Shown here piece after piece: positions 27,231 through 37,288 of a stretch of 64,000 nucleotides of DNA. A program made the position numbers and the translations under genes. Each line of letters begins with the position of its first letter. The stretch's first letter is position 1. This DNA is from an uncultured Bacteroidales bacterium (GTDB lineage: Bacteria; Bacteroidota; Bacteroidia; Bacteroidales; P3): positions 1 through 64,000 of the forward strand of contig CALUNB010000003.1 in NCBI GenBank assembly GCA_944321885.1, written 5' to 3'. Under the pieces are notes generated by a model. It saw only the letters and a program-made list of their open reading frames with translations, was not told the origin of the DNA and ran no database searches.

Positions 27231-27599
27231 ATGATACAGCAAGAAACTAGACTTAGTGTTGCCGATAACAGTGGGGCCAAGTCGGTACTTTGCATCCGTG
27301 TACTGGGTGGTACCAAGAGAAGATACGCGAGTGTGGGCGACAAGATTGTCGTGGCCATCAAAGACGCGCTCCCCTCTGGCAATGTTAAGAAAGGAACCGT
27401 ATCGAAGGCTGTTGTCGTAAGAACCACCAAGGAAGTCCGCAGGGCGGATGGTTCGTATATCCGTTTTGACGACAACGCCGTTGTATTGCTTAACGCGGCC
27501 GATGAAATGCGTGGAACCCGTATTTTCGGACCTGTGGCCCGCGAATTGCGCGAAAAGCAATTCATGAAGATTGTTTCACTGGCACCTGAAGTGCTTTAA
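27231..27599 (+). CDS. rplN: 50S ribosomal protein L14
   Basis: L14 (122 residues) forms inter-subunit bridges and is the docking site for RsfS, encoded at 14877-15287. It has [11 protein letters not shown], the DDNAVVLLN strand and [13 protein letters not shown]. The length matches the family. Confidence 0.98.
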   Translation: MIQQETRLSVADNSGAKSVLCIRVLGGTKRRYASVGDKIVVAIKDALPSGNVKKGTVSKAVVVRTTKEVRRADGSYIRFDDNAVVLLNAADEMRGTRIFGPVARELREKQFMKIVSLAPEVL

Positions 27600-27612
27600 T
27601 AGGAATACGACC

Positions 27613-27930
27613 ATGAAATTACACATTAAAAAAGGAGACACTGTCAAGGTGTTGGCCGGTGACGAAAGAGGCAAGCAGGGAAAAGTCCTGATGGTGGATG
27701 TCAAGAAACAACGTGCCAAGGTGGAAGGGCTGAACATGGTCTCCAAGCACACCAAGCCCAATTCCAAGAATCCTCAAGGCGGTATCATCAAAATGGAAGC
27801 TGGAATCCATATTTCCAACTTGATGGTGGTTGACAGCAAAGGTACGGCGAGCCGCATCGGCCGTAAATTGGATGAAAAAACCAATAAATTAGTTCGCTAC
27901 TCTAAAAAAACTGGGGAGGTAATCAAGTAA
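27613..27930 (+). CDS. rplX: 50S ribosomal protein L24
   Basis: L24 (105 residues) initiates 50S assembly through a KOW domain ([20 protein letters not shown], residues 3-22). I start at MKLHIKKGD; the frame opens 14 codons earlier inside rplN, but that extension is not family-like. Its stop overlaps the rplE start by one base (TAATG). Confidence 0.95.
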   Translation: MKLHIKKGDTVKVLAGDERGKQGKVLMVDVKKQRAKVEGLNMVSKHTKPNSKNPQGGIIKMEAGIHISNLMVVDSKGTASRIGRKLDEKTNKLVRYSKKTGEVIK

Positions 27931-28490
27931 TGAGTTATACACCGAGACTGAAAGAAAAATACATGAACACGATTGTCCCGAACCTCCAGAAGGAATTCGG
28001 GTACAAGAGCGTGATGCAAGTACCTCGCTTGGTCAAGATATGTTTGAACCAAGGGATTGGTGCCGCCGTTGCAGACAAGAAACTGATTGATGCCGGCGTT
28101 GAGGAAATGACCGCCATTACTGGACAAAAAGCTGTCCCCACGAAGTCGAAAAAGGATATTTCGAACTTCAAAGTCCGCAAAGGCATGCCCATCGGGGTGC
28201 GTGTCACCTTGCGGGGTGAACGGATGTACGAGTTCCTGGACCGCCTTATCTCCGTGGCGATTCCCCGTATCCGTGATTTCCACGGTATCAGCGACAAGGG
28301 CTTGGACGGAAATGGTAATTTCTCGTTCGGTATCACCGAGCAAATCATCTTCCCCGAAATCAACATCGACAAAATCAACAAGATCAGTGGAATGGACATT
28401 ACATTCGTCACCACTGCTTCAAATGATAAGGAAGCATACGCCTTGTTAAGGGAATTTGGTATGCCGTTTCAAAAACAAAACAACAAGTAG
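27930..28490 (+). CDS. rplE: 50S ribosomal protein L5
   Basis: L5 (186 residues) binds 5S rRNA and contacts the P-site t[17 protein letters not shown], the [15 protein letters not shown] region and [12 protein letters not shown] are diagnostic. Translation is coupled to rplX. Confidence 0.97.
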   Translation: MSYTPRLKEKYMNTIVPNLQKEFGYKSVMQVPRLVKICLNQGIGAAVADKKLIDAGVEEMTAITGQKAVPTKSKKDISNFKVRKGMPIGVRVTLRGERMYEFLDRLISVAIPRIRDFHGISDKGLDGNGNFSFGITEQIIFPEINIDKINKISGMDITFVTTASNDKEAYALLREFGMPFQKQNNK

Positions 28491-28496
28491 CGCACC

Positions 28497-28766
28497 ATGG
28501 CAAAAGAATCAATGAAAGCCAGAGAGCTCAAAAGGGAACGCTTGGTTGCCAAATATGCCCAAAAACGGGCCGAGCTCAAGAAAGCCGGGGATTATGATGC
28601 CCTGCAAAGAATACCCAAGAACGCTTCCCCGGTACGTTTGCACAACCGGTGCAAATTGACGGGCCGTCCCAAAGGGTATATGCGTACATTCGGTATTTCG
28701 CGTATCAACTTCCGTGAAATGGCTCTCCAAGGCCTCATTCCCGGAGTAAAAAAAGCCAGCTGGTAG
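28497..28766 (+). CDS. rpsN: 30S ribosomal protein S14, zinc-independent form
   Basis: This is the long S14 form (89 residues) without the CxxC pairs of the short zinc form; only one Cys occurs, in [15 protein letters not shown]. It joins the 30S head late in assembly. L36 (33899-34015) is also the zinc-free version. Confidence 0.96.
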   Translation: MAKESMKARELKRERLVAKYAQKRAELKKAGDYDALQRIPKNASPVRLHNRCKLTGRPKGYMRTFGISRINFREMALQGLIPGVKKASW

Positions 28767-28793
28767 TTTTTAACCCTAAAATCGAATAAAGAG

Positions 28794-29189
28794 ATGATAT
28801 CAGATTCTATTGCGGACTTTTTGACCATCATACGTAATGCCAACATGGCAAGGAAAAGAATGGTGGAAGTCCCGTCCTCCAAGATGAGGGTCGGCATTGC
28901 ACGCATTTTGTTTGAAAAAGGGTATATCGTAAACTACAAGGTGGAAGAAGGAGTTAAACCCACGCTCAAGATTGCTTTGAAATACCACCCGGCAACCAAG
29001 ACGCCGGCTATCCAAAGAATTGATCGTGTCAGCACTCCGGGTTTGAGGAAATACGCTGACACCGAACATCTTCCGCGTGTGATGAACGGTTTGGGTATCG
29101 CCATCATGTCCACATCCAAAGGCTTGATGACCGACAAGGAAGCCCGTAAGGAAAATGTGGGTGGTGAAGTGATTTGTTATATTTGCTAA
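28794..29189 (+). CDS. rpsH: 30S ribosomal protein S8
   Basis: S8 (131 residues) binds the central domain of 16S rRNA and in E. coli represses the spc operon. IADFLTIIRNANMARK at the start and the MSTSKGLMTDKEARKENVGGEVICYI end are typical. Confidence 0.97.
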   Translation: MISDSIADFLTIIRNANMARKRMVEVPSSKMRVGIARILFEKGYIVNYKVEEGVKPTLKIALKYHPATKTPAIQRIDRVSTPGLRKYADTEHLPRVMNGLGIAIMSTSKGLMTDKEARKENVGGEVICYIC

Positions 29190-29202
29190 ACAACAGAATA
29201 CA

Positions 29203-29772
29203 ATGTCAAGAATTGGTAAAGCACCTATAAGCCTTCCTAAGGGAGTGACAGTTAGTGTTGCTGCTAACAATGTCGTAACGGTAAAAGGTCCCAAAGGGGA
29301 ACTGAGCCGCCAAGTGGATCCCGATATCACGGTGCATATAGACAATGAAACCAACCATCTTTTGGTTCAACGCCCGACAGACCAAAAGCGCCACCGTGCT
29401 TTGCATGGCCTGTACCGTGCCTTGATCAACAACATGGTCGTAGGGGTTTCGGAAGGATTCAAAAAAACGATGGAAATAGTCGGGGTCGGTTACAAAGCGA
29501 CCGTGAACGGCCAGATTCTCGACCTTTCCTTGGGCTATTCCCACAACTTGTTCATTGAGTTGCCCAAGGAAGTCAAAGCGACAGCCACGGCAGAAAAAGG
29601 GAAAAACCCTACCCTCACCTTGGAATCCCCCGACAAGGAATTGCTGGGGATGGTGTGTGCCAAAATCCGCTCCTACCGTAAGCCTGAGCCGTACAAAGGC
29701 AAGGGTATCAAGTTTGAAGGTGAAGTTTTGCGCAGGAAAGCTGGAAAATCGGCAGCAAGTGCCAAGAAATAG
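29203..29772 (+). CDS. rplF: 50S ribosomal protein L6
   Basis: L6 (189 residues) sits near the factor-binding site. It is a duplicated fold, with MSRIGKAPISLPKGV at the N-terminus and the PEPYKGKGIKFEGEVLRRKAG signature near the end. It follows rpsH at 13 bp. Confidence 0.97.
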   Translation: MSRIGKAPISLPKGVTVSVAANNVVTVKGPKGELSRQVDPDITVHIDNETNHLLVQRPTDQKRHRALHGLYRALINNMVVGVSEGFKKTMEIVGVGYKATVNGQILDLSLGYSHNLFIELPKEVKATATAEKGKNPTLTLESPDKELLGMVCAKIRSYRKPEPYKGKGIKFEGEVLRRKAGKSAASAKK

Positions 29773-29796
29773 CGGACTATTAAATATATTTGCACG

Positions 29797-30150
29797 ATGG
29801 CTATTACAAAAAGATATAGAAGAGAGCGCATCAAGATGCGCATCCGTAAGAAGGTTTCGGGCAGTGCGGCTGCACCCCGTTTGAGTGTCTTCAGGAGCAA
29901 CCGGGACATTTACGCCCAAATCATCAATGACGAAACAGGGAAAACCCTTGTCCAGGCATCGTCCAAGGAAAAGAGCTTTGATTTCCAAGGAACGAAAACG
30001 GAAAAGGCTGCCCAAGTGGGTAAGATTTTGGCGGAAAGAGCCAAGGAAGCTTCCATTGACCAGGTTGTTTTCGACCGCAACGGTTATTTGTATCACGGGC
30101 GTGTTAAATCTTTGGCAGATGGTGCCAGAGAAGGCGGCCTCAAATTCTAA
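29797..30150 (+). CDS. rplR: 50S ribosomal protein L18
   Basis: L18 (117 residues) brings 5S rRNA to the large subunit together with L5. [19 protein letters not shown] and [23 protein letters not shown] are characteristic. Confidence 0.97.
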   Translation: MAITKRYRRERIKMRIRKKVSGSAAAPRLSVFRSNRDIYAQIINDETGKTLVQASSKEKSFDFQGTKTEKAAQVGKILAERAKEASIDQVVFDRNGYLYHGRVKSLADGAREGGLKF

Positions 30151-30162
30151 GGAATCAAGATT

Positions 30163-30681
30163 ATGACAGACGCAAGTGTAAAAAAGGTGAAATCGAGCGA
30201 CATCGAATTTCAAGACAAGTTGGTCAGCATCAACCGTGTTACCAAAGTAACCAAAGGCGGGCGGACATTCAGCTTCTCGGCTATCGTCGTGGTGGGTAAC
30301 GGAAACGGGGTCGTGGGTTATGGTCTTGGCAAGGCCAAGGAAGTACAGGCTGCTATCCAAAAAGGGTTGGATGACGCGAAAAAGAACTTAATCAAAGTTC
30401 CTGTGTACAATGGTACCATCCCCCACGAACAATATGGCAAATACAGCGGAGCCAATGTCTTCCTCAAGCCGGCATCGCCGGGTACCGGTGTAATCGCCGG
30501 AGGTGCCATGCGTGCCGTGCTGGAAAGCGTAGGCGTAAAGGATGTGTTGGCAAAGTCCAAAGGATCTTCCAATCCTCACTCCGTAGTAAAAGCGACTATC
30601 GACGCCCTTTCGAAGATGAGGGATCCCATGACGGTGGCACAATTGCGTGGAATCGAGTTGGACAAAGTTTTTAACGGCTAA
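30163..30681 (+). CDS. rpsE: 30S ribosomal protein S5
   Basis: S5 (172 residues) controls decoding fidelity and mRNA unwinding. It has a dsRBD-like N-terminal part ([27 protein letters not shown]) and the [31 protein letters not shown] signature block. Confidence 0.97.
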   Translation: MTDASVKKVKSSDIEFQDKLVSINRVTKVTKGGRTFSFSAIVVVGNGNGVVGYGLGKAKEVQAAIQKGLDDAKKNLIKVPVYNGTIPHEQYGKYSGANVFLKPASPGTGVIAGGAMRAVLESVGVKDVLAKSKGSSNPHSVVKATIDALSKMRDPMTVAQLRGIELDKVFNG

Positions 30682-30701
30682 GAGAAAAGGAGAATACATC
30701 C

Positions 30702-30881
30702 ATGAAAAAGGTCAAAATAACCCAGATAAAGAGCGGTATCGATCGCCCTAGGGATCAGAAAATGACCCTTCGTTCCCTTCGTTTGGGAAGGATTGGGAAA
30801 AGCACCGAATTTGAAGTGAATCCTCAGATTGCCGGCATGATTGCCAAAGTCAGCCATTTGATCAAGATTGAAGAAATCTAA
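30702..30881 (+). CDS. rpmD: 50S ribosomal protein L30
   Basis: This 59-residue gene is found by reading between rpsE and rplO. It starts MKKVKITQIKSGIDRP, continues LRSLRLGRIGKSTEF and ends in a short helix (VSHLIKIEEI). Length and the RSLRLGRIG motif are those of L30, a peripheral 50S protein. It starts 20 bp after rpsE, with AAAAGGAG upstream. Confidence 0.95.
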   Translation: MKKVKITQIKSGIDRPRDQKMTLRSLRLGRIGKSTEFEVNPQIAGMIAKVSHLIKIEEI

Positions 30882-30934
30882 TCCGGATTTCGGGATTCGG
30901 AACTAATTACTAACGAGAAAAAGGAAACTTAAAT

Positions 30935-31402
30935 ATGGATTTATCAACGCTATCTCCTGCCAAAGGTTCTGTCAGAACGAACAAGCGTCGAGGCCGTGGC
31001 TATGGGTCCGGCAACGGACAGACAGCCGGACGAGGCCACAAAGGGGCCAAATCCCGTTCAGGGTACAGTCGTAAAATCGGTTTTGAAGGTGGGCAAATGC
31101 CTTTGTACCGTCGAGTACCGAAAAGCGGGTTCAAGAACATCAACCGGGTTGAATATACGCCCATCAATTTGGATGTTTTGGAGAAACTGGCCACCAAGAA
31201 AGGTCTGGATACCATCAATCTCCAAGTCTTGGTTGACAACAGGCTGGCCTCCAAGCGGGACAAAATCAAAATCCTCGGACGAGGCGAACTGACCGCCACG
31301 GTCCACGTGACAGCGGATGCCTTCTCTGCAAAAGCAAAAGCAGCCATCGAAGCAAAAGGAGGTTCGGCTGTTTTAGTCCAAAAAGAGACTACAGAAAATT
31401 AG
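30935..31402 (+). CDS. rplO: 50S ribosomal protein L15
   Basis: L15 (155 residues) is a late 50S assembly protein. Its N-terminal extended region ([21 protein letters not shown]) threads into 23S rRNA, and [17 protein letters not shown] is the family signature. A strong hairpin follows the stop codon before secY. Confidence 0.97.
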   Translation: MDLSTLSPAKGSVRTNKRRGRGYGSGNGQTAGRGHKGAKSRSGYSRKIGFEGGQMPLYRRVPKSGFKNINRVEYTPINLDVLEKLATKKGLDTINLQVLVDNRLASKRDKIKILGRGELTATVHVTADAFSAKAKAAIEAKGGSAVLVQKETTEN

Positions 31403-31409
31403 TATTCCG

Positions 31410-31452
31410 GTTGATTTCCTTTCTTGACACAGGGTCAAGGGAGGAAATCAAC
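31410..31452 (+). promoter_or_regulatory. long hairpin between rplO and secY
   Basis: A 19-bp stem (31410-31428 with 31434-31452) has a perfect 10-bp base (GTTGATTTCC/GGAAATCAAC), two G-T wobbles above it and a five-base loop. GGTTTTAT follows. It resembles a weak terminator or attenuator and lies 35 bp before the secY ATG, so it may adjust how much transcription reaches secY and the genes beyond. Confidence 0.7.
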
Positions 31453-31486
31453 GGTTTTATACTTACCAACCTTATTCAGATAGTTG

Positions 31487-32848
31487 ATGAAAAGATTCAT
31501 AGAAACCCTGAAGAATATCTTTAAGATAGAGGAACTCCGCAAAAGGATTCTCTATACCTTGGGGATTATTGTGATTTACCGCATAGGTTCTTTTATCGTC
31601 CTTCCGGGGATTGATCCTTCCCAATTGGGAGCCTTGCAACAACAAACCAGCGATGGATTGCTCGGGTTGTTGAACATGTTCTCGGGGGGTGCTTTCTCCA
31701 ACGCTTCCGTTTTCGCCTTGGGGATTATGCCTTACATCTCGGCATCCATCATCGTGCAGTTGTTCGGGATGGCAATCCCCTACTTCCAGAAATTGCAGAA
31801 AGAAGGGGAAAGCGGCCGTAGGAAAATGAACCAAATCACACGATGGCTCACCATTGCCGTGACCGCCTTGCAGGCACCGGCTTATTTGACCAACGTCGTG
31901 AACCAACTTCCCGCTGAAGCTTTCATCCCGTTCAACGGGACGAATCCTGGCGCGTTTTTCTGGGTTTCTTCTTGCATCATCCTGACGGCAGGAACCTTGT
32001 TCGTCATGTGGCTTGGTGAAAAAATCACAGACAAGGGAATTGGAAACGGTATTTCATTGATTATCATGATTGGGATTATCGCCCGTCTGCCTTTTGCACT
32101 CTTCGGGGAATTCGTTTCCCGCTTGGAACAGCAAGGTGGCGGTCTGGTCATGTTTTTGGTGGAATTGATTGTGCTTATTGCCGTTATTTTCCTCTGCATC
32201 TTGTTGGTACAAGGAACCCGCAGGATTCCGGTACAATACGCCAAAAGGATTGTCGGCAACAAGCAATACGGAGGTGTCCGCCAATACTTGCCCTTGAAGG
32301 TCAACGCAGCCGGGGTCATGCCCATCATCTTCGCCCAAGCCATCATGTTCATCCCGGTGACGATTGCCGGGTTCGCCTCTCCGGAATCCGTCAATTCCGG
32401 TTTCTGGCGCTCGATGATGGATTTCAACGGTTTCTGGTACAATCTGATTTTTGCCCTGCTGATTATCGTGTTCACCTATTTCTACACGGCCATCACGATG
32501 AATTCGCAGCAAATTGCCGATGACTTGAAACGCAACAACGGGTTCATTCCGGGTGTCAAACCGGGAAAGAAGACGATGGAGTTCATCGATGATGTGATTT
32601 CCCGCATTACCTTTCCGGGGTCCATTTTCCTTGCCATCGTGGCCGTGTTGCCCGCCATCGTAAGCCTCTTCGGAGTCAGCGCCCAGTTCGCGCAATTCTA
32701 TGGTGGAACTTCGCTTTTGATTATGGTAGGTGTTATCTTGGATACCCTCCAACAAATCGAAAGCCATTTGCTGATGCGGCACTACGACGGACTGACCAAG
32801 TCGGGACGCATCAAAGGCCGCTCAGGAGGAGCCTACGGCATTGCTTAG
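31487..32848 (+). CDS. secY: preprotein translocase subunit SecY
   Basis: SecY (453 residues) is the inner-membrane channel for protein export and insertion, with ten predicted membrane segments. The N-terminal IYRIGSFIVLPGID, the plug-region sequence near residue 60, GQPVSIIVQLFG-like helix 2 and the C-terminal LLMRHYDGLTKSGRIKGR are characteristic. I choose the ATG at 31487; a TTG lies one codon earlier. It feeds the signal-peptide proteins encoded elsewhere in this window. Confidence 0.97.
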   Translation: MKRFIETLKNIFKIEELRKRILYTLGIIVIYRIGSFIVLPGIDPSQLGALQQQTSDGLLGLLNMFSGGAFSNASVFALGIMPYISASIIVQLFGMAIPYFQKLQKEGESGRRKMNQITRWLTIAVTALQAPAYLTNVVNQLPAEAFIPFNGTNPGAFFWVSSCIILTAGTLFVMWLGEKITDKGIGNGISLIIMIGIIARLPFALFGEFVSRLEQQGGGLVMFLVELIVLIAVIFLCILLVQGTRRIPVQYAKRIVGNKQYGGVRQYLPLKVNAAGVMPIIFAQAIMFIPVTIAGFASPESVNSGFWRSMMDFNGFWYNLIFALLIIVFTYFYTAITMNSQQIADDLKRNNGFIPGVKPGKKTMEFIDDVISRITFPGSIFLAIVAVLPAIVSLFGVSAQFAQFYGGTSLLIMVGVILDTLQQIESHLLMRHYDGLTKSGRIKGRSGGAYGIA

Positions 32849-32861
32849 TTTATTCAGGAGA

Positions 32862-33641
32862 ATGACACCGAGAATTTACACACAGGAGGAAATTGCCAAA
32901 ATCAGCCAAAGTGCGCTCCTTGTCGGGGCCACTTTGGCTGAAGTGGCCAAAATGATAGCCCCTGGAGTCAAGACGATTGAGCTTGACCGGAGAGCCGAAG
33001 AGTTCATCCGTGCCAATGGAGCAAACCCTTCGTGCAAAGGTTATGAAGGTTTCCCCTATACCCTCTGTATCTCGGTCAACGAAGTAGTGGTTCATGGATT
33101 CCCTTCCGAATATGAGTTGAAAGAAGGGGATGTGGTTTCGGTGGATTGTGTGGTGGACAAAGACGGGTATTACGGGGATTCGGCTTACACCTTCATGGTG
33201 GGAAATGTGGAAGAACCGGTACGGAACCTCTTGGAAGCAACCAAGGCTTCATTGTACAAAGGTATCGAACAAGCCCGCGCAGGCAAGAGGACGGGAGATA
33301 TCGGCCATGCCGTCCAGACATATGTTGAAGAACGCGGATACGGTGTCGTAAGGGAACTCTGCGGGCATGGGGTTGGCGCTCACATGCACGAAAAACCCGA
33401 TGTATTGAACTACGGCAAGCAAGGAAGCGGTGTCATGCTCAGAAAAGGCATGGTGATTGCCATCGAACCCATGATTACATTGGGGAAGCGGAATATCGGC
33501 ATCGCCAAAAACGATTGGGAGATTTATACTTTGGACGGAAAAGCCGCAGCCCATTTCGAGCATAGCCTCGCCATCACGGAAGGGGAAGCCCGGATACTTT
33601 CCTCCTTTGAAAAAATTGAAGAAATCTTAAAGCACAAATAG
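32862..33641 (+). CDS. map: type I methionine aminopeptidase
   Basis: Map (259 residues) removes the initiator Met from nascent proteins. The five metal ligands are visible: Asp in VSVDCVVDKDG, Asp in YYGDSAYTF, His in CGHGVGAHMHE, Glu in IAIEPMI and Glu in LAITEGEA. I start at ATG 32862 (MTPRIYTQEE). The frame stays open upstream to a TTG at 32841 that overlaps secY, which would add seven residues. Its place after secY is standard in Bacteroidota. Confidence 0.95.
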   Translation: MTPRIYTQEEIAKISQSALLVGATLAEVAKMIAPGVKTIELDRRAEEFIRANGANPSCKGYEGFPYTLCISVNEVVVHGFPSEYELKEGDVVSVDCVVDKDGYYGDSAYTFMVGNVEEPVRNLLEATKASLYKGIEQARAGKRTGDIGHAVQTYVEERGYGVVRELCGHGVGAHMHEKPDVLNYGKQGSGVMLRKGMVIAIEPMITLGKRNIGIAKNDWEIYTLDGKAAAHFEHSLAITEGEARILSSFEKIEEILKHK

Positions 33642-33644
33642 GAA

Positions 33645-33863
33645 ATGGCAAAACAGCAATCCATACAACAGGACGGAACCGTCATTGAATCCTTAGGTAA
33701 CGCCATGTTCCGGGTGGAGTTGGAAAACGGACATACCGTCATTGCCCATATTTCCGGAAAAATGCGTTTGCATTACATCAAAATCTTGCCGGGAGACAGG
33801 GTCCAATTGGAAATGTCTCCCTATGATTTGAGCAAAGCACGCATCGTATTCAGATATAAATAG
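33645..33863 (+). CDS. infA: translation initiation factor IF-1
   Basis: IF-1 (72 residues) blocks the A site of the 30S subunit during initiation. It is a single OB/S1 fold: [20 protein letters not shown] and [27 protein letters not shown]. It begins 3 bp after map. Confidence 0.98.
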   Translation: MAKQQSIQQDGTVIESLGNAMFRVELENGHTVIAHISGKMRLHYIKILPGDRVQLEMSPYDLSKARIVFRYK

Positions 33864-33871
33864 TATTTTTG
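33864..33871 (+). promoter_or_regulatory. possible internal promoter before rpmJ
   Basis: TATTTTTG fits TAnnTTTG and lies 27 bp before the rpmJ ATG, directly after the infA stop. No TTG is correctly spaced upstream, so it may only be a weak secondary start for the alpha-operon genes. Confidence 0.4.
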
Positions 33872-33898
33872 CGCCAAATTTTATAACACGAAAGACCG

Positions 33899-34015
33899 AT
33901 GAAAGTAAAGCCTTCAGTAAAGAAGAGATCGCCCGAATGCAAAATTGTCAAGCGCAAAGGGGTGGTGTACGTGATTAACAAGAAGAATCCCAAACTCAAA
34001 ATGAGGCAGGGATAA
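33899..34015 (+). CDS. rpmJ: 50S ribosomal protein L36, zinc-free form
   Basis: This 38-residue gene reads [20 protein letters not shown], then [18 protein letters not shown]. It matches L36 along its whole length. Of the usual C/C/C/H zinc ligands only one Cys remains, so this is the zinc-independent type. It sits between infA and rpsM, its standard place. Confidence 0.95.
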   Translation: MKVKPSVKKRSPECKIVKRKGVVYVINKKNPKLKMRQG

Positions 34016-34057
34016 GTCACGAAGAGAGAGTTTTGTAGATTTTAAATTGGATAATAC

Positions 34058-34438
34058 ATGGCACGTATTGCAGGTATCGACTTACCTAAGAAGAAAAGAG
34101 GCGAGATAGGATTGACCTATATCTACGGTATTGGTAGAAGCACCGCACGGAAAATTTTGGCCGATTCCGACATTTCTTTCGACAAGAAAGTGGAAGAATG
34201 GAACGATGAAGAGCTGGCGAAGATTCGTGCATACATCGGCGAGAAGCTGAAAGTGGAAGGAGCTCTCCGTTCCGAAGTGCAGACGAATATCAAACGTTTG
34301 ATGGATATCGGTTGCTACCGTGGTATCCGCCACCGTCTGGGCTTGCCCCTTCGTGGTCAAAGTACAAAAAACAACGCTCGTACGCGGAAAGGCCGCAAGA
34401 AGACGGTTGCCAACAAGAAGAAGGCACCCAAGGGCTAA
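34058..34438 (+). CDS. rpsM: 30S ribosomal protein S13
   Basis: S13 (126 residues) forms bridges between the subunit heads and touches the P-site t[27 protein letters not shown] and [24 protein letters not shown] are diagnostic. The Lys-rich tail is normal. Confidence 0.97.
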   Translation: MARIAGIDLPKKKRGEIGLTYIYGIGRSTARKILADSDISFDKKVEEWNDEELAKIRAYIGEKLKVEGALRSEVQTNIKRLMDIGCYRGIRHRLGLPLRGQSTKNNARTRKGRKKTVANKKKAPKG

Positions 34439-34496
34439 GATTTAGTCTCTTGCTATAAGATTTTAGAGCTAATAACACCTTATTTTCAATAAAACA

Positions 34497-34907
34497 ATGG
34501 CAAAAGTTGCTAATAGTGGCGGAAAAAACGCCAAGACAGTGAAGAAAAAGATTGTCAAGGTCGAACCCCAAGGCAAGGCTTTCATCTTCGCTTCTTTCAA
34601 CAATGTGATCATCTCGCTTACCAATAACGCAGGCCAAGTCATTTCTTGGGCTTCGGCTGGCAAAATGGGCTTCAAGGGTTCCAAGAAGAACACGCCCTAT
34701 GCCGCCCAGATGGCTGCCACCGACTGCGCCAAAGTGGCCTACGATTTGGGGTTGCGCAAAGTAAAAGTTTATGTGAAAGGTCCTGGTGCCGGTCGTGAAT
34801 CCGCTATCCGCACCATCCATGGAGCAGGAATCGAAGTTACCGAAATCATGGACGTTACTCCCCTGCCCCACAACGGATGCCGCCCTCCCAAAAGAAGAAG
34901 AGTTTAA
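34497..34907 (+). CDS. rpsK: 30S ribosomal protein S11
   Basis: S11 (136 residues) lines the platform of the 30S subunit at the mRNA exit. [25 protein letters not shown] and the [17 protein letters not shown] end identify it. The preceding 58-bp gap is A/T-rich. Confidence 0.97.
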   Translation: MAKVANSGGKNAKTVKKKIVKVEPQGKAFIFASFNNVIISLTNNAGQVISWASAGKMGFKGSKKNTPYAAQMAATDCAKVAYDLGLRKVKVYVKGPGAGRESAIRTIHGAGIEVTEIMDVTPLPHNGCRPPKRRRV

Positions 34908-34942
34908 GTTTGAGTAACGTACTTTAAAAGCATAGCAGAAAC

Positions 34943-35548
34943 ATGGCAAGATACATTGGACCTAAGTCTAAAATTGCAAGAAAGTTCCAGGAACCGATTT
35001 ACGGTGCCGACAAGGTGCTGGAAAGGAAGAACTACGCTCCAGGCCAACATGGTCAAAACAAGCGCAGGGCTAAACTTTCCGAATACGGTATCCAGTTGCA
35101 GGAAAAACAAAAGGCAAAATATACTTACGGTATCTTGGAACGCCAGTTCCGTAAGATTTTCGAACAAGCCTCGCGCCGTCAAGGCATCACAGGGGAAAAC
35201 TTGCTCAAATTATTGGAATCCCGTTTGGACAATGTAGTTTACCGTTTGGGTATCGCCCCTACACGCAGTGCCGCCCGTCAAATGGTCGGACACCGCCATA
35301 TCGTTGTCAACGGGCGTGTAGTAAATATCCCCTCTTTCCAACTGCGTCCGGGAGACATCGTGGAAGTCCGCGAAAAGTCGAAATCGCTGGAAGTCATCGC
35401 CAATTCCGTCGAAGGCCGCAGCAACCAGTACAATTGGTTGGAATGGGATAGCAAAACTTTGACTGGCAAGTTCTTGAACTACCCTGAACGCGAAAACATC
35501 CCTGAAAATATCAAGGAACAGTTGATTGTTGAATTGTACTCCAAGTAA
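34943..35548 (+). CDS. rpsD: 30S ribosomal protein S4
   Basis: S4 (201 residues) nucleates 30S assembly; in E. coli it also represses the alpha operon. The S4 RNA-binding domain is clear ([34 protein letters not shown]). The zinc-binding Cys of some S4 forms are absent. A hairpin spans its stop codon. Confidence 0.97.
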   Translation: MARYIGPKSKIARKFQEPIYGADKVLERKNYAPGQHGQNKRRAKLSEYGIQLQEKQKAKYTYGILERQFRKIFEQASRRQGITGENLLKLLESRLDNVVYRLGIAPTRSAARQMVGHRHIVVNGRVVNIPSFQLRPGDIVEVREKSKSLEVIANSVEGRSNQYNWLEWDSKTLTGKFLNYPERENIPENIKEQLIVELYSK

Positions 35549-35562
35549 TAAAAGCTTGGAGT
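35538..35562 (+). promoter_or_regulatory. hairpin over the rpsD stop codon
   Basis: ACTCCAAG (35538-35545) and CTTGGAGT (35555-35562) pair perfectly with the stop codon in the loop. There is no T tract. It may protect the upstream mRNA or mark a processing point before rpoA, which follows after a 74-bp gap. Confidence 0.4.
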
Positions 35563-35622
35563 GCAATCCGCACTTTCGGGCATTGTTCAGCCTTTCATTT
35601 TTAATACTTAAAACACAACTAA

Positions 35623-36645
35623 ATGGCAATTTTAGCTTTTCAGAAACCGGATAAAGTGAACATGATCAGCTTGGACGACAAGAAAGGAGTCTTCGAAGTC
35701 CATCCGCTGGAGCCTGGTTATTCGGTTACTATAGGAAATGCCTTGCGCCGTATCTTGATATCTTCGTTGGAAGGCTTTGCCATCACATCTATCCGTATCG
35801 AAGGCGTGGATCATGAGTTTGCTTCGATCAAGGGCGTAATTGAGGACGTGACCAATATAGTACTGAATTTGAAGCAAATCCGCTTCAAACAGCAAATCAA
35901 GGAAGTGGATGAGGAAACCATCCATCTGGTTGTTTCCGGTCAAGATGTTTTCAAAGCCGGGGACTTGAACAATGCCTTGAACGGGTTCCAGGTCCTGAAT
36001 CCCGAGTTCGAGATTTGCCACATGGAGCCGAGCGTGAAGCTGAGTATGGATATTTCCATCAAGAAAGGGCGCGGTTGGGTTCCTGCGGAAGAGAACAAGA
36101 ACCCGAACGATCCGGTAGGTACCATCGCCATTGACTCCATCCATACTCCTATCAAGAACGTCCACTACGAGACGGAGAATTTCCGCGTGGAACAAAAGAC
36201 CGACTATGAAAAGTTGGTCTTGACCATCATCACGGATGGCTCCATATCGCCTAAAGAAGCCTTGAAGGAATCCGCCCATATCTTGATTGAGCATTTCAAG
36301 TTGTTTTCCGATGATAAGATTTCCTTGGAACTTCCGGTTGATGATTTTTCAGGAGAATTCGACGAAGAAGACTTGCATATGCGCCAGTTGCTCAATACGC
36401 GCTTGGCGGACATGGAATTATCGGTACGTGCGTTGAATTGCCTCAAAGCGGCGGAAGTGGAAACCTTGGGAGAATTGGTGTCTTTCAACAAGTCAGACTT
36501 GCTCAAGTTCCGCAACTTCGGGAAGAAGTCCTTGACCGAATTGGAAAACCTGGTCAAATCCAAGAACTTGGACTTTGGCATGAACGTCAGCAAATACAAA
36601 TTGACCAAACCTGATCCTGAAAAAGAAAAAAAAGAAGAAGAATAA
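35623..36645 (+). CDS. rpoA: RNA polymerase subunit alpha
   Basis: Alpha (340 residues) forms the dimer on which RNA polymerase assembles. The N-terminal domain includes [16 protein letters not shown] (about 34-49). After a linker, the C-terminal HhH domain for UP elements and activators is present ([35 protein letters not shown]). A short acidic/basic tail ends the protein. Confidence 0.98.
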   Translation: MAILAFQKPDKVNMISLDDKKGVFEVHPLEPGYSVTIGNALRRILISSLEGFAITSIRIEGVDHEFASIKGVIEDVTNIVLNLKQIRFKQQIKEVDEETIHLVVSGQDVFKAGDLNNALNGFQVLNPEFEICHMEPSVKLSMDISIKKGRGWVPAEENKNPNDPVGTIAIDSIHTPIKNVHYETENFRVEQKTDYEKLVLTIITDGSISPKEALKESAHILIEHFKLFSDDKISLELPVDDFSGEFDEEDLHMRQLLNTRLADMELSVRALNCLKAAEVETLGELVSFNKSDLLKFRNFGKKSLTELENLVKSKNLDFGMNVSKYKLTKPDPEKEKKEEE

Positions 36646-36660
36646 TAGGGGAGCTTTATC

Positions 36661-37164
36661 ATGAGACACGGAAAGAAATTCAATAAACTTAGCAGAACCC
36701 ATGCCCACAGGCGGCAATTGCTGGCCAATATGGCCACGTCCTTGATCCTGCACAAAAGAATCAATACGACCTTGGCCAAAGCCAAAGCCTTGAGGACATA
36801 TGTGGAACCTCTGCTTACAAAGGCGAAAGAAGATACGACCCATTCGCGCCGCGTGGTATTCAGTTATTTGCATAACAAGGAGGCCGTAACGGAATTGTTC
36901 CGGGAAATTTCGCAAAAGATAGCCAATCGTCCAGGCGGTTATACGCGTATCTTGAAAACCGGCTTCCGCGTAGGTGACAATGCTGAAATGGCCATCATCG
37001 AGTTAGTCGATTACAGCCTCAATACGGGTAGCAGCAAAGAGAACAAAGCCAAATCGACGACACGTCGCGGTGGCAAGAAGAAAGCTGCCGCCGAAACAGC
37101 TCCTGCGGCAACCGAAGCACCGGTTGCCACGGAACCCGCAGCTACGGAAGAGAAAGCCGAATAA
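36661..37164 (+). CDS. rplQ: 50S ribosomal protein L17 with Ala-rich tail
   Basis: L17 (167 residues) lies near the tunnel exit. [29 protein letters not shown] is diagnostic. The family core ends near residue 120. The last 45 residues are Lys-rich and then Ala/Thr/Glu-rich low complexity, longer than E. coli L17 (127 residues) and probably disordered. It is the last gene of the ribosomal run and precedes a terminator. Confidence 0.96.
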   Translation: MRHGKKFNKLSRTHAHRRQLLANMATSLILHKRINTTLAKAKALRTYVEPLLTKAKEDTTHSRRVVFSYLHNKEAVTELFREISQKIANRPGGYTRILKTGFRVGDNAEMAIIELVDYSLNTGSSKENKAKSTTRRGGKKKAAAETAPAATEAPVATEPAATEEKAE

Positions 37165-37207
37165 AGGGTATTATCCATCCCTTTAGGAAGCTCCGAGGGT
37201 ACAGAAG

Positions 37208-37247
37208 AGTATTTTCCCAATCCCACGTAACAGAAAATACTTTTTTT
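37208..37247 (+). terminator. terminator of the ribosomal gene run
   Basis: AGTATTTTC (37208-37216) pairs with GAAAATACT (37233-37241), followed by six T (37242-37247). It lies 43 bp after rplQ, a standard intrinsic terminator. Confidence 0.88.
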
Positions 37248-37288
37248 GTCACCCTCTTTTTTTATATCTTTGGCTCCCGTCGAAGATT

